A stretch of 54,877 bases of DNA from an uncultured Elusimicrobium sp. (GCA_902797165.1 CADBRU010000032.1:1-54877), one strand, 5' to 3'; positions 25,854-33,644 are shown, counted from the first letter of the stretch. Numbers and translations are program-made. The notes: a model not told the origin generated them from the sequence alone.

Positions 25854-25943
25854 GTCATCCCGGACATGGATCCGGGATCCAGTTTTTATTAAGGTTGTTT
25901 TTCCTATTAACGGCCTAGATTGCGGGTCCACGCCCGCAATGAC
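25854..25943. repeat. MITE-like 90-bp element with imperfect terminal inverted repeats
   Basis: The element begins GTCATCCCGGACATGGATCC and ends in a segment whose reverse complement is GTCATTGCGGGCGTGGACCC. The two ends match over about 27 nt with a few changes. Each end can also form its own hairpin (CCCGGacatggatCCGGG; TTGCGGGtccacgCCCGCAA). No coding capacity is present. It sits in the 5' leader of a pilin gene. Elements with GTCAT...ATGAC ends and internal hairpins are common small interspersed repeats in bacteria; only one copy is present here. Confidence 0.7.
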
Positions 25944-25963
25944 GCGCAAAAGGATAATGCTCT

Positions 25964-25987
25964 TACAACTACTATTACAACTACTAT
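25964..25987. repeat. 12-bp tandem repeat, two copies
   Basis: TACAACTACTAT occurs twice in tandem directly downstream of the -10 region of the pilin promoter, so it would be in the first part of the transcript (AATAGTAGTTGT-type on the minus strand). Confidence 0.8.
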
Positions 25988-26016
25988 TCTTAAAAAAAAA
26001 AAACTGCGCTTGTCAA
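25986..26016 (-). promoter_or_regulatory. Pilin promoter with 12-T homopolymer in the spacer
   Basis: On the minus strand TTGACA (26016-26011) is followed by AGCGCAG, 12 T (26003-25992) and AAGAAT (25991-25986), giving a 19-nt spacer. It is preceded by AAAAAAGAC, as at 29046. The -10 match is only 4/6. Confidence 0.65.
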
Positions 26017-26067
26017 GTCTTTTTTGAAAATTTTTAAAATTATACCAATTTGCACACCTAAAATCCG

Positions 26068-26754
26068 TTAAATCTTTCCTTTGGCCCGCAAACTGTAGTG
26101 CCGCCCTTTACCCACAATAATATGGTCATGCATCGCAATACCCAACACCGCGGCGGCGCGGATAATTTCTTTGGTAAGGGCAATATCATCTGCTGACGGA
26201 GTAGGATCTCCCGACGGATGATTATGCACTAAAATAATTGCGGCCGCTTTAGCCGCCAAAGCACGCTCTACAATTTTGCGCGGAGAAATACTGACGCGGT
26301 CTAATGTACCCGAAGAAATAATCTCCGTCCCGATAACCGTATTGCGCACGGACAAATAAATAAGTTCCACGCATTCGTCACTTTGTCCCGCCAAAGAAGC
26401 ATTACAATAGGCAAGCACTTCTTGCGGGGTACGGATGGCGGGTTTTTCTTTGACTTCTTCTAACGAATATTTCTTAAATACCGCGCGAATAAGTTTTAAA
26501 AATTGTGCGCTGTTCTCCCCCATGCCCGGCACTTGGCAAAGTTCCGCCACCGGAGCATCCAACACCGCAGATAAATTACCGAATTTTTTAATCAGAGCCC
26601 ACGCAAGCGGCTTAGTGTCCCGACGGGCAATACAATAAGTCAACAATAGTTCCAACGTTTCATGATCTAAAAAATGGTCCAGCCCGCCCGCGGCAAATTT
26701 ATCACGGATCCGTTGGCGGTGTCCCACATAAGAAGGTTTATCTTGCGTGCGCAT
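26068..26754 (-). CDS. radC: RadC family JAB/MPN-domain protein
   Basis: The 228-residue protein has an N-terminal helix-hairpin-helix-like part (about residues 20-90, with LCQVPGMGENSAQFLKLI). The RadC JAB metalloprotease-like domain follows with its signature HNHPSGDPTPSADD (about 175-188) and an upstream Glu. RadC proteins were once tied to recombination repair, but their role remains unclear. It is divergent from lpdA. A TATAAT on the minus strand lies 6 nt before the ATG and there is no Shine-Dalgarno sequence, suggesting a leaderless mRNA. Confidence 0.95.
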   Translation of the reverse strand: MRTQDKPSYVGHRQRIRDKFAAGGLDHFLDHETLELLLTYCIARRDTKPLAWALIKKFGNLSAVLDAPVAELCQVPGMGENSAQFLKLIRAVFKKYSLEEVKEKPAIRTPQEVLAYCNASLAGQSDECVELIYLSVRNTVIGTEIISSGTLDRVSISPRKIVERALAAKAAAIILVHNHPSGDPTPSADDIALTKEIIRAAAVLGIAMHDHIIVGKGRHYSLRAKGKI

Positions 26755-26766
26755 AATTTAATTATA
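26755..26766 (-). promoter_or_regulatory. -10 box of radC 6 nt before ATG
   Basis: TATAAT on the minus strand (26766-26761) is followed by TAAATT and the ATG at 26754. There is no ribosome binding site in the six bases. Confidence 0.6.
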
Positions 26767-26825
26767 TGTTTTTTTGGCAGTATTTTTAATGGTAGAATAC
26801 TAGAAAGATATTTTAAGGAGTAGGT

Positions 26826-28181
26826 ATGAATTTAAAATTAATCGTAATCGGGGGCGGGCCCGCCGGATATCCCGCTGCTTTAACCGCCGCCAAATTAGGC
26901 GCACAGGTAACTTTAATTGAAAAAGAACATTTAGGCGGTGTATGTTTGCATTGCGGATGTATCCCTTCCAAATCTTTATTAGATGCCGCGCACCGCTTTG
27001 AAATCATGCGTGATTTAAGCCGCTTTTGCGAGCAAGAAGTAGCAAAACCCGCTTTATCTTGGTCCAAAATACAGGCGCGCCAAAAAACCGTTACGCAAAA
27101 ATTAACGCTGGGCATTGCCTCTCTTTTACGCCAAGCCAAAGTAAATGTAATTACGGGCAGCGCAGAGTTTATAGACGCCCGCCACTTAAATATACACACT
27201 GCCGCCGGTGACCAAACTCTTGAATTTGACAAGGTTATTATTGCCGCCGGATCAAAGGCTTTTGTTCCCCCTCCGTTTGATACATTGCCCGACTATGTGT
27301 ATGACAACAGTACCGTTTTTAACATGGCACAATTGCCCCGCTCTATTGCCATTATCGGCGGCGGAGCCATCGGGTGTGAATTTGCTACGCTGATGTCCGG
27401 TTTTGGCGTGGAAGTTAAACTCATTGAAATGCAAAGCCGCTTACTGCCCAATATGGACGAAAGTCTATCGCGCATTTTGCAGAAAAGTTTGCAAAAACGC
27501 GGCGTACAATTATTACTTGGGCAACAAGTAGTTGCCGCGCAAGCGCAAGACGGTCAAGCGGTTTTGGAACTTAAAGACGGGACCAAAATAACCGTAGATA
27601 AAGTATTGGCGGCTATCGGCAGAACGTGTGATTTAACGCAACTTCACCCCGAAAATGCCGGGCTGATTTGGACGCGCAAAGGCTTGCAACAAGTCAACCC
27701 TAAAACGCTGCAAATTACCGAAAATATTTATGCCGCCGGAGACGTAACCGGACTGTCTTTACTGGCACATGCCGGCACGCGGCAAGGCATCGTGGCCGCG
27801 CAAAATGCATGCGGACAATCTGCCACGTACAATAATGATTTAATTCCCAATGCCGTTTACACTTCACCCGAACTGGCGGGCATCGGACTAACCAAAGCGC
27901 AAGCCGAAGCACAGGGCATGGCGGTAAAAACCTATAAATCTTTCTTACTGGCCAATGGCCGCGCGCAAACCATGGACGAAACGGACGGTTTTATGGAAAT
28001 TATCAGTGACGCCGCAAGCGGCAAATTATTAGGTGCTTCTTTAGCCGCGCCGCATGCGTCTGAAATGATTTCTATTTTGACCGTTGCACTGCAAGCCGGC
28101 ATGACGGTAGAACAACTTAAACAAGTAGTTTTCCCACATCCGACATTAAGTGAAGCCATCGGCGAGGCACTTGCCAAATGA
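26826..28181 (+). CDS. lpdA: Dihydrolipoyl dehydrogenase (E3)
   Basis: E3 reoxidises dihydrolipoamide in 2-oxoacid dehydrogenase and glycine cleavage complexes, passing electrons through FAD and a disulfide to NAD. The 451-residue protein has the FAD-binding GGGPAGYPAA, the redox disulfide GGVCLHCGCIPSKSLL (CxxxxC; the sequence is C-LHCG-C), the NAD-binding GGGAIGCEFATLMSG, and the FAD motif AAGDVTG. The C-terminal dimerisation segment FPHPTLSEAIGEAL contains the His-Glu catalytic pair (HPTLSE). No lipoyl domain is fused. AAGGAG lies 5 nt before the ATG and TAGAAT at 26792-26797 is a plausible -10. E1 and E2 genes are not in the window. The next gene overlaps by 4 nt. Confidence 0.94.
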   Translation: MNLKLIVIGGGPAGYPAALTAAKLGAQVTLIEKEHLGGVCLHCGCIPSKSLLDAAHRFEIMRDLSRFCEQEVAKPALSWSKIQARQKTVTQKLTLGIASLLRQAKVNVITGSAEFIDARHLNIHTAAGDQTLEFDKVIIAAGSKAFVPPPFDTLPDYVYDNSTVFNMAQLPRSIAIIGGGAIGCEFATLMSGFGVEVKLIEMQSRLLPNMDESLSRILQKSLQKRGVQLLLGQQVVAAQAQDGQAVLELKDGTKITVDKVLAAIGRTCDLTQLHPENAGLIWTRKGLQQVNPKTLQITENIYAAGDVTGLSLLAHAGTRQGIVAAQNACGQSATYNNDLIPNAVYTSPELAGIGLTKAQAEAQGMAVKTYKSFLLANGRAQTMDETDGFMEIISDAASGKLLGASLAAPHASEMISILTVALQAGMTVEQLKQVVFPHPTLSEAIGEALAK

Positions 28182-28885
28182 AACGAAATATTTCCATTGT
28201 CTTAGTTCGTCCGCGCGACCCCAATAATATCGGTGCGGCGGCGCGGGCAATGGCAAATTTTGGGTTGTCTGATTTGCGGGTAGTAGAACCTTATGAACCG
28301 TCTTGGCGTGCGGCAGTCAGCGCGGTGGGTGCGGCCGACATTATGCAAAAAGCGCGTTTATTTGATACATTGCCGCAAGCACTGGCCGATTGCACCGTTA
28401 CCGTTGCCACCACTGCACTAAAAAACCGCCGCTTAAATGAAACTATTGTGGCTTTACCCGATTTTGTGGAATGGATAGATAAGCAACCCGCGGGGAAAAT
28501 GGCCATTGTGTTTGGTAATGAAAAGACTGGACTAGCCAATGAAGATATTGAACTGTGCCACGCGGCCATGCACATTCCCACTACTGCCAAACAACCGTCT
28601 ATTAATTTAGCGCAAGCGGTTATTTTAACTTGCTATGAACTCGCGCGCAACCAAGTGCCGCCGCACGGCAAAAGTGCACTCAAAGCCGCTACCTTTGTGC
28701 AAACCGAAATTGTGGTGGAAGAGTTGGATAAACTCATGCAAGCGGCGGACTTTCGGCAAGATTATACCGCCGCGCAGCGCAAAACGCTCATCCGCAAATT
28801 TTTCCAACGCGGCAGTTTATCCAAAGACGATTTATTTTTCCTCAAAAAATTTGCCACCAAATTAAATGGAAAATTAAAGAAATAA
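28178..28885 (+). CDS. TrmJ-like SPOUT RNA methyltransferase
   Basis: The 235-residue protein is a TrmH-family (SPOUT) 2'-O-methyltransferase of group 1. Motif 1 is VLVRPRDPNNIGAAARAMANFG with the catalytic Arg-Asn region, motif 2 is IVFGNEKTGLANEDIELC and motif 3 is IPTTAKQPSINLAQAVILTCYEL. TrmJ methylates position 32 of tRNAs; the C-terminal helical tail (about 170-235) fits that group. It overlaps lpdA by 4 nt (ATGA) and is probably co-transcribed. A terminator follows at 28884-28913. Confidence 0.9.
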   Translation: MKRNISIVLVRPRDPNNIGAAARAMANFGLSDLRVVEPYEPSWRAAVSAVGAADIMQKARLFDTLPQALADCTVTVATTALKNRRLNETIVALPDFVEWIDKQPAGKMAIVFGNEKTGLANEDIELCHAAMHIPTTAKQPSINLAQAVILTCYELARNQVPPHGKSALKAATFVQTEIVVEELDKLMQAADFRQDYTAAQRKTLIRKFFQRGSLSKDDLFFLKKFATKLNGKLKK

Positions 28886-28913
28886 AAATTCCCGCCAAAC
28901 GACGGGAATTTTT
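28884..28913. terminator. Bidirectional terminator after the trmJ-like gene
   Basis: AAAAATTCCCG and CGGGAATTTTT enclose an 8-nt loop. It ends the plus-strand lpdA-trmJ unit and also any minus-strand transcript from the promoter at 29016-29046. Confidence 0.85.
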
Positions 28914-28955
28914 ATATTTCTTCTAATTTTTACTCGAATGAATAATTTTCTATAT

Positions 28956-29003
28956 TCAATTTAAGGGCATAATGGTAGAATCTCCCGCTTGAACAAGTAG
29001 CAT
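28956..29003 (-). other. Possible 15-codon ORF behind an orphan promoter
   Basis: The minus strand encodes MLLVQAGDSTIMPLN and a TGA stop, starting 12 nt after the TACAAT of the promoter at 29016-29046. There is no Shine-Dalgarno sequence. It may be a leader peptide, a remnant of a lost gene or chance; I cannot decide. The transcript would end at the terminator at 28884-28913, giving an RNA of about 120 nt. Confidence 0.25.
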
Positions 29004-29015
29004 ATTACTATTACT

Positions 29016-29046
29016 ATTGTAAAAAAAAAAAAACTGGGTTTGTCAA
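29016..29046 (-). promoter_or_regulatory. Orphan promoter with 13-T homopolymer in the spacer
   Basis: On the minus strand AAAAAAGAC-TTGACA (29046-29041), then AACCCAG, 13 T (29033-29021) and TACAAT (29021-29016, sharing the last T of the run), for a 19-nt spacer. It closely resembles the pilin promoter at 25986-26016, but no pilin gene follows. The -10 is better (5/6) than in that copy. Confidence 0.65.
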
Positions 29047-29090
29047 GTCTTTTTTGGGCCTATTTTTCAAAACACTTACGCGCGCGAATA

Positions 29091-29120
29091 TGTTACAATA
29101 TACCCAACACAGGAGCCGGC
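29091..29120 (+). promoter_or_regulatory. Extended -10 promoter and ribosome binding site of buk
   Basis: TGT-TACAAT (TACAAT 29094-29099) is followed by 21 nt containing AGGAG (29111-29115), five bases before the ATG at 29121. Here the gene has a short normal leader. Confidence 0.7.
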
Positions 29121-30233
29121 ATGCCACCTAATATATTCGTTATCAACCCGGGATCCACTTCTGACGATATTGGTTACTATCGGGGAAATGAAACAGTTTT
29201 TGAGGTAACAGTCCGTTACTCTCAAGCCGACTTAGCCCCTTACGAAGGCAAAAACGTTATCGAACAACTTCCGCTGCATACAAAAGTTATTCTAGATTAT
29301 TTAAAAAATCATAATGTACCCCTAGAAGAAATAGATGCCGTAATCGGCCGCGGCGGGTTTATCCGCTCGGTAGAAGGCGGTGTGTATGAAGTAAATGACC
29401 AAATGATTTCGGATTTAGAAACCGGACGTTACGGTGGCATACACGCGTGTAATCTAGGCGGCATTTTGGCGCGGGAAATTGCCAAGTTGGCCCATTGCCC
29501 CGCATTTATTGCTAATCCGGTTGTCATTGATGAAATGCAACCCATCGCACGCTATAGCGGCATGCCCGGCAACCCGCGTTTATCTATTTTTCATGCCTTG
29601 AGTCAAAAACGTGTGGCTACACTTATTGCCGAAAAAATGGGCCGTACCTACGAAGATGTAAATTGCATTGTAGCCCATGGCGGCGGCGGTGCTTCCGTCG
29701 GCGCACACCGCAAAGGAAAAGTAATTGACGTTAGCCACGGATACGAAGGCGACGGTATTATGACCCCGCAACGCAGCGGCTCGGTGCCTTGCCGCAAATT
29801 GGTAGAGATGTGCTTTTCCGGCAAATATACACAGGATGAAATACGCCTCATGCTGCGCGGCAAAGGCGGCCTGGTGGCCTATACCGGCACCTACGATATT
29901 AAAGCATTAGAAGAATTTATCAAAACCGGCAAGAAAGCAAAAGATTCCCCCATTTTTTGCACGCAGGCACAGGCCAAAGAAGCCCTAGATGCTATGATTT
30001 ACCGCATGGCCAAAGAAATCGGTGCAATGGCAGTGGTGCTGGAAGGAAAAGTAGATTTTATCGCCTTAACGGGCGGACAGATGTACAGTAAATATATCCC
30101 GCAAGAAATCGGGCGGCAGGTAGGTTGGATCGCGCCGATTTATGTATTTCCGGGAAGTGAAGAAAAAGATGCTTTGCGTGACGCAGCGCGCCGCGCACTG
30201 GAAAACCCCTCTATAATAAAACATTATTCATAA
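29121..30233 (+). CDS. buk: Butyrate kinase
   Basis: Butyrate kinase makes ATP from butyryl phosphate (or branched short-chain acyl phosphates) and ADP. The 370-residue protein belongs to the ASKHA acetokinase family: INPGSTSDDIGYYRG at the N-terminus (phosphate loop), GRGGFIRSVEGGVYEVN, HGGGGASVGAHRKGKVIDVS, GEGDGIMTPQRSG-type segment (here YEGDGIMTPQRSGSVP), and ALTGGQMYSKYI near the C-terminus. I start at the ATG at 29121, which has AGGAG upstream and where homology begins. The ptb gene follows after 12 nt, forming the classical Ptb-Buk pair. Confidence 0.95.
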   Translation: MPPNIFVINPGSTSDDIGYYRGNETVFEVTVRYSQADLAPYEGKNVIEQLPLHTKVILDYLKNHNVPLEEIDAVIGRGGFIRSVEGGVYEVNDQMISDLETGRYGGIHACNLGGILAREIAKLAHCPAFIANPVVIDEMQPIARYSGMPGNPRLSIFHALSQKRVATLIAEKMGRTYEDVNCIVAHGGGGASVGAHRKGKVIDVSHGYEGDGIMTPQRSGSVPCRKLVEMCFSGKYTQDEIRLMLRGKGGLVAYTGTYDIKALEEFIKTGKKAKDSPIFCTQAQAKEALDAMIYRMAKEIGAMAVVLEGKVDFIALTGGQMYSKYIPQEIGRQVGWIAPIYVFPGSEEKDALRDAARRALENPSIIKHYS

Positions 30234-30245
30234 GGAGCAAAAACA

Positions 30246-31163
30246 ATGAAGTTTAAGAGTTTTGAAGACCTGATTAATCAGGTAAAAGGAAAATCAAACC
30301 GCGTCGTAGTACCCGGCGCCAATAATGCCGAAGCCTTGCAGGCTATCAAAATGGCAGATGATAACGGACTTATCTCCCACGGTATTTTAATCGGTCCGAT
30401 CGCGCAAGTCAAAGAAATGGTCAAAGCAGCCGGTCTGCCGGAAGCCAAATTCGAATTTATTGACTGCGAAGATGTACCCACCATGTGCAAACTAGCCGTA
30501 GATCAAATTTTAGCCGGAAAAGGTGATTTCTTAATTAAAGGTTTAGTGGATACCAAGTATTACATGAAAGCCATTTTAAATAAAGAAGCACACCTCGTGC
30601 CGGAAGGGGCTTTGCTCTCTCACTTTGTTTTGTACAGCACCCCCAAATATCCCAAACCGTTTGCGGTTACCGATAGCGCCGTAGTCATTGCGCCAACGTT
30701 GGAACAAAAAGCCAAAATCATCCAAAACGCAGTCAATACGTTCCACAAATTGGGACTGGAATGCCCCAAAGTGGCTTGTGTATGCCCGGTAGAAAAAGTA
30801 AATGAAAAAATCCCCAGCACGGTAGATGCCGCCACCCTAGCGCAAATGAACGCGGAAGGCAAAATCACCGGTTGTGTGGTAGAAGGTCCGTATGATTTCT
30901 ACATCTCTATGTCTGCCCAACGCGCCGCGGAAAAAGGCATTACCGGCAAACAAGTAGCCGGCAATGCAGATTTACTAATGTTGCCCGATTTGGACGCTGC
31001 CAATCCGCTTTACAAAGCCTTGGCTTTCTTCGGTGAGAAAATGGAAGCCGCCGCTATTTTGGTCGGGCCGAAAATTCCGGTCATCTTGCCGTCTCGCGCA
31101 GATGATCCGAAAGTCAAACTCAATGCTATTGCATTGTGCTCTTTCTTAAAAGATCAAAAATAA
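30246..31163 (+). CDS. ptb: Phosphate butyryltransferase
   Basis: Ptb converts butyryl-CoA or related branched acyl-CoA and phosphate to acyl phosphate for butyrate kinase. The 305-residue protein has the phosphotransacetylase fold signatures: VVVPGANNAEALQAIKMAD at the N-terminus, KGLVDTKYYMKAILN, FAVTDSAVVIAPTLEQKA, VEGPYDFYISMS and ADLLMLPDLDAANPLYKALAFF. AAGGAG lies 8 nt before ATG. Together with buk it gives substrate-level phosphorylation. No butyryl-CoA synthesis genes are nearby, so the acyl-CoA could come from amino acid breakdown instead. Confidence 0.95.
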   Translation: MKFKSFEDLINQVKGKSNRVVVPGANNAEALQAIKMADDNGLISHGILIGPIAQVKEMVKAAGLPEAKFEFIDCEDVPTMCKLAVDQILAGKGDFLIKGLVDTKYYMKAILNKEAHLVPEGALLSHFVLYSTPKYPKPFAVTDSAVVIAPTLEQKAKIIQNAVNTFHKLGLECPKVACVCPVEKVNEKIPSTVDAATLAQMNAEGKITGCVVEGPYDFYISMSAQRAAEKGITGKQVAGNADLLMLPDLDAANPLYKALAFFGEKMEAAAILVGPKIPVILPSRADDPKVKLNAIALCSFLKDQK

Positions 31164-31173
31164 ACCTAAATCA

Positions 31174-31198
31174 GACGGCCGGACTTGCTCCGGCCGTC
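31174..31198 (+). terminator. Hairpin after ptb
   Basis: GACGGCCGGA-cttgc-TCCGGCCGTC is a 10-bp perfect stem, but it is not followed by a T run. It may be a weak terminator, an RNA-stabilising hairpin or an attenuator before the M23 gene 10 nt later. Confidence 0.5.
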
Positions 31199-31208
31199 AT
31201 AAGGCTTT

Positions 31209-32492
31209 ATGCGTAAAAAACTGATTGACTTTATTAATCACCATTACCGCCGGTATCATGATGTGTTATTTTATTTGTTTACATTAACCATCATTTTAGT
31301 TGCCGCCTGTAGTGCGGTACATATTACTAAAGAGAAAAATCAGCAAGAATTTTTAAATTCGCAAACCAAACAAGTAAATACCGTCGACTATACGGTGGAA
31401 CAACGGCCGATTTATGTGGCCTTGCAAGAATCGGGTTTTCCCAAACAACAAGTCGTGGCTATTGTGGAAAAATTAAACTCCGTGGCCGATACGCGCAAAT
31501 TACAAAATTCCGATTCTTACACCATTTCCACTACGGCAGACGGACAGTTTGCCATGTTGCTTTTGCACCGCGGGCTTTCCCATTATTACGTGGCGGAAGT
31601 GGGCGGTCAATTAATTGCCGGCATTTCAGATACGGAAGTTAAAACACGTGTGCGCAGCAGTGCCGGAAAGATTAAAGATTCACTCTTTCAATCTATGCTT
31701 AAAGACGGCATCAAACCTGCGCTGGTAATTGATTTAACGGATGCTTTTTCTTGGAATATCGACTTTAACACAGAAACGCGTAACGGAGATGAATTTGCCG
31801 CCGTTTGGGAAGAGGACTACACCGAAGACGGCACAATTACCGGACAAGACTTAATAGCCGCCCTGTACAAAGGCAGTGTGACCGGTGAAAATTACGCCTT
31901 TTATTATGAAGATGAATTTTTTGACCAAACCGGAAAAGTTAATAAAAAGATGTTCTTAAAGTCCCCCATCAGTTTCCGCGGGGTACGTATTTCTTCTCGG
32001 TTTAACCCTAGACGCATGCATCCTATTTTGCGTATTCCCCGGCCTCATTTGGGCATTGATTATGCCGCTCCCGTAGGCACCCCTGTCCAAACGGTGGCCG
32101 ACGGAGTAATTACCTTTGTGGGTACCAAAGGCGGCTTTGGAAAATATATTGAAATCAAGCACGCAAACAATTATATTACCTCGTACGGACATTTAAGCCG
32201 CTATGCCGCCAAAGTCAAAAAAGGGGTCAAAGTAAAACAGGGAGAAACCATTGGTTACGTCGGCTCAACCGGACTTTCTACCGGGCCGCACTTAGATTTC
32301 CGCATCAAAGACCATAATAAATTTGTAGACTTTTTAAAGATGAAAAATCGCAGTTCCGCGCTGCGCTCTATTCCCGAAAGTCAGCGTGAAGATTTTGAAG
32401 AAATAAAAGCATTGTACTTACAAGCCTTAAATGAAGCAGTAGAAAAATCAAGCGGGGAGAAAACCCCCTCTCAACCTCAGGAGTCTGTATGA
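31209..32492 (+). CDS. Membrane-anchored M23 (LytM) family peptidase
   Basis: The 427-residue protein has one N-terminal membrane helix (about residues 20-38) and a middle OapA/LysM-like region (about 60-230). A LytM domain occupies about 255-375: HLGIDYAAPVGTPV (HxxxD zinc ligands), the Gly-rich VGTKGGFGKYIEI, TSYGHLSR (catalytic His), and STGPHLDFRI. The last motif is usually HxH; here the second His is Asp (HLD), a variant also known in other M23 proteins. It probably cuts or regulates the cutting of peptidoglycan crosslinks. Its stop overlaps the next gene (ATGA), suggesting an operon with the two P-loop ATPases and the SEC-C protein. Confidence 0.9.
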   Translation: MRKKLIDFINHHYRRYHDVLFYLFTLTIILVAACSAVHITKEKNQQEFLNSQTKQVNTVDYTVEQRPIYVALQESGFPKQQVVAIVEKLNSVADTRKLQNSDSYTISTTADGQFAMLLLHRGLSHYYVAEVGGQLIAGISDTEVKTRVRSSAGKIKDSLFQSMLKDGIKPALVIDLTDAFSWNIDFNTETRNGDEFAAVWEEDYTEDGTITGQDLIAALYKGSVTGENYAFYYEDEFFDQTGKVNKKMFLKSPISFRGVRISSRFNPRRMHPILRIPRPHLGIDYAAPVGTPVQTVADGVITFVGTKGGFGKYIEIKHANNYITSYGHLSRYAAKVKKGVKVKQGETIGYVGSTGLSTGPHLDFRIKDHNKFVDFLKMKNRSSALRSIPESQREDFEEIKALYLQALNEAVEKSSGEKTPSQPQESV

Positions 32493-33067
32493 AAAAACGT
32501 ATTGCTTTAACCGGCGGTCCCAACGGCGGAAAAACAACAGCCTTATCCATTCTCAAAGAAACTTTCGGCAGTAAAATCGAACTCGTGCCGGAAGCGGCCA
32601 CCCTTATTTTCAGCGGCGGTTTTCCGCGCAAGGACGGCAGCCGCGCCCACGTGGAAGCAGCGCAGCGTATTATTTTTTACACCACCCAGCAACTGGAAGA
32701 TTTGGCCCTAAAAACTTCCCCGGCCGATTTAATTATTTGTGACCGCGGAACTGTAGATGCCGCAGTGTATTGGCCGGACGGTTATGAGGCTTTTTTTGAA
32801 CACATGGGAACTACACTTGATAAAGAACTGTCACGCTATGATGCGGTCATTCACTTGTCCCCCCCGCTCACGGCCGAATTTTATCAATCTACCAATGTGC
32901 GTACGGAAAGTTTGGAAGAAGCCGCCGCCATTGACCGTAAAATTATGAAAATTTGGGAGCGGCATCCGCACCGCATGGTATTGCCTTCTATGGACCATTT
33001 TTTCCAAAAAGCGGGCATTATCAAAGATTTTATTGAAACATTACTTCCCCAACAGGAGGAAAAATAA
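32489..33067 (+). CDS. P-loop ATPase of the AAA_28-like type, copy 1
   Basis: The 192-residue protein starts [20 protein letters not shown] (Walker A GGPNGGKTT, residues 8-16). It has [33 protein letters not shown] (Walker B-like CDRG, as in the AAA_28 and thymidylate kinase-like families), and HLSPPLTAEFYQSTNVRTESLEEA. Members of this group are kinase-like ATPases with mostly unknown substrates. It is followed at once (TAATG) by a paralog of the same length. Identity between the two is clearly above half over the full length. An upstream GGAG precedes the ATG. Confidence 0.85.
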   Translation: MKKRIALTGGPNGGKTTALSILKETFGSKIELVPEAATLIFSGGFPRKDGSRAHVEAAQRIIFYTTQQLEDLALKTSPADLIICDRGTVDAAVYWPDGYEAFFEHMGTTLDKELSRYDAVIHLSPPLTAEFYQSTNVRTESLEEAAAIDRKIMKIWERHPHRMVLPSMDHFFQKAGIIKDFIETLLPQQEEK

Positions 33068-33633
33068 TGAGCAAAAAGAAAATCGTTCTTACCGGAGGGC
33101 CCAGCGGCGGTAAAACCACGGCGCTTTCCATCTTGAAAGAAACCTTTGGCAGTAAAATTGAACTGGTACAAGAAGCGGCCACGCTGATCTACAGCGGCGG
33201 TTTCCCGCGCAAAGACGGCAGTGCCGCCCATGTGGAAGCGGCGCAGCGCATTATCTTTTATTCCGTGCATCAACTGGAGCACTTGGCCGAAGTTACCAGT
33301 AATGCCGAAGTGATTATTTGTGACCGCGGCTCTATTGACGGGGCTGTGTATTGGCCGTACGGACCGGAAGATTTCTTCAAAGCCATGGGCAGCACTTTAG
33401 AGGCGGAACTGGCACGCTATGACGCCGTAATTCACTTATCCCCCCCGCCTAAAAAAGATTTTTACCAATCCAGCAATGTGCGCACCGAAACATTGGAACA
33501 AGCCCTGGAAGTGGACGCGAAAATCTTAAAAATTTGGGAAAAACACCCCAACCGTATTGTAGTGCCGGGTAAAGACCACTATTTTGAAAAAGCGGAAATC
33601 ATTAAAGATTTCGTGGAGAAATTTATTAAGTAA
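33067..33633 (+). CDS. P-loop ATPase of the AAA_28-like type, copy 2
   Basis: The 188-residue tandem paralog of the gene before it. Walker A is GGPSGGKTT (Asn in copy 1 becomes Ser); the rest follows with [57 protein letters not shown] and a C-terminal [13 protein letters not shown]. The conserved segment around the CDRG motif suggests a nucleotide-dependent kinase-like reaction. Both copies keep the catalytic-looking residues, so a heterodimer or different substrates are possible. Overlaps the previous stop by 1 nt, with AGGAGG upstream. Confidence 0.85.
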   Translation: MSKKKIVLTGGPSGGKTTALSILKETFGSKIELVQEAATLIYSGGFPRKDGSAAHVEAAQRIIFYSVHQLEHLAEVTSNAEVIICDRGSIDGAVYWPYGPEDFFKAMGSTLEAELARYDAVIHLSPPPKKDFYQSSNVRTETLEQALEVDAKILKIWEKHPNRIVVPGKDHYFEKAEIIKDFVEKFIK

Positions 33634-33644
33634 GGAGTAGACGC

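Noticed and set aside
25854..25987. Possible CRISPR array (palindromes and short repeats before a pilin)
   Set aside because: The repeats are one inverted pair and one 12-bp tandem duplication without spacers; no cas genes are present.
31209..32492. Inactive M23 peptidase because of HLD in place of HxH
   Set aside because: The HLD variant is found in other M23 proteins and Asp can bind zinc, so loss of activity cannot be claimed.
32489..33633. Split or frameshifted single gene
   Set aside because: Both reading frames are complete from Walker A to the C-terminus, so this is a duplication and not a break.
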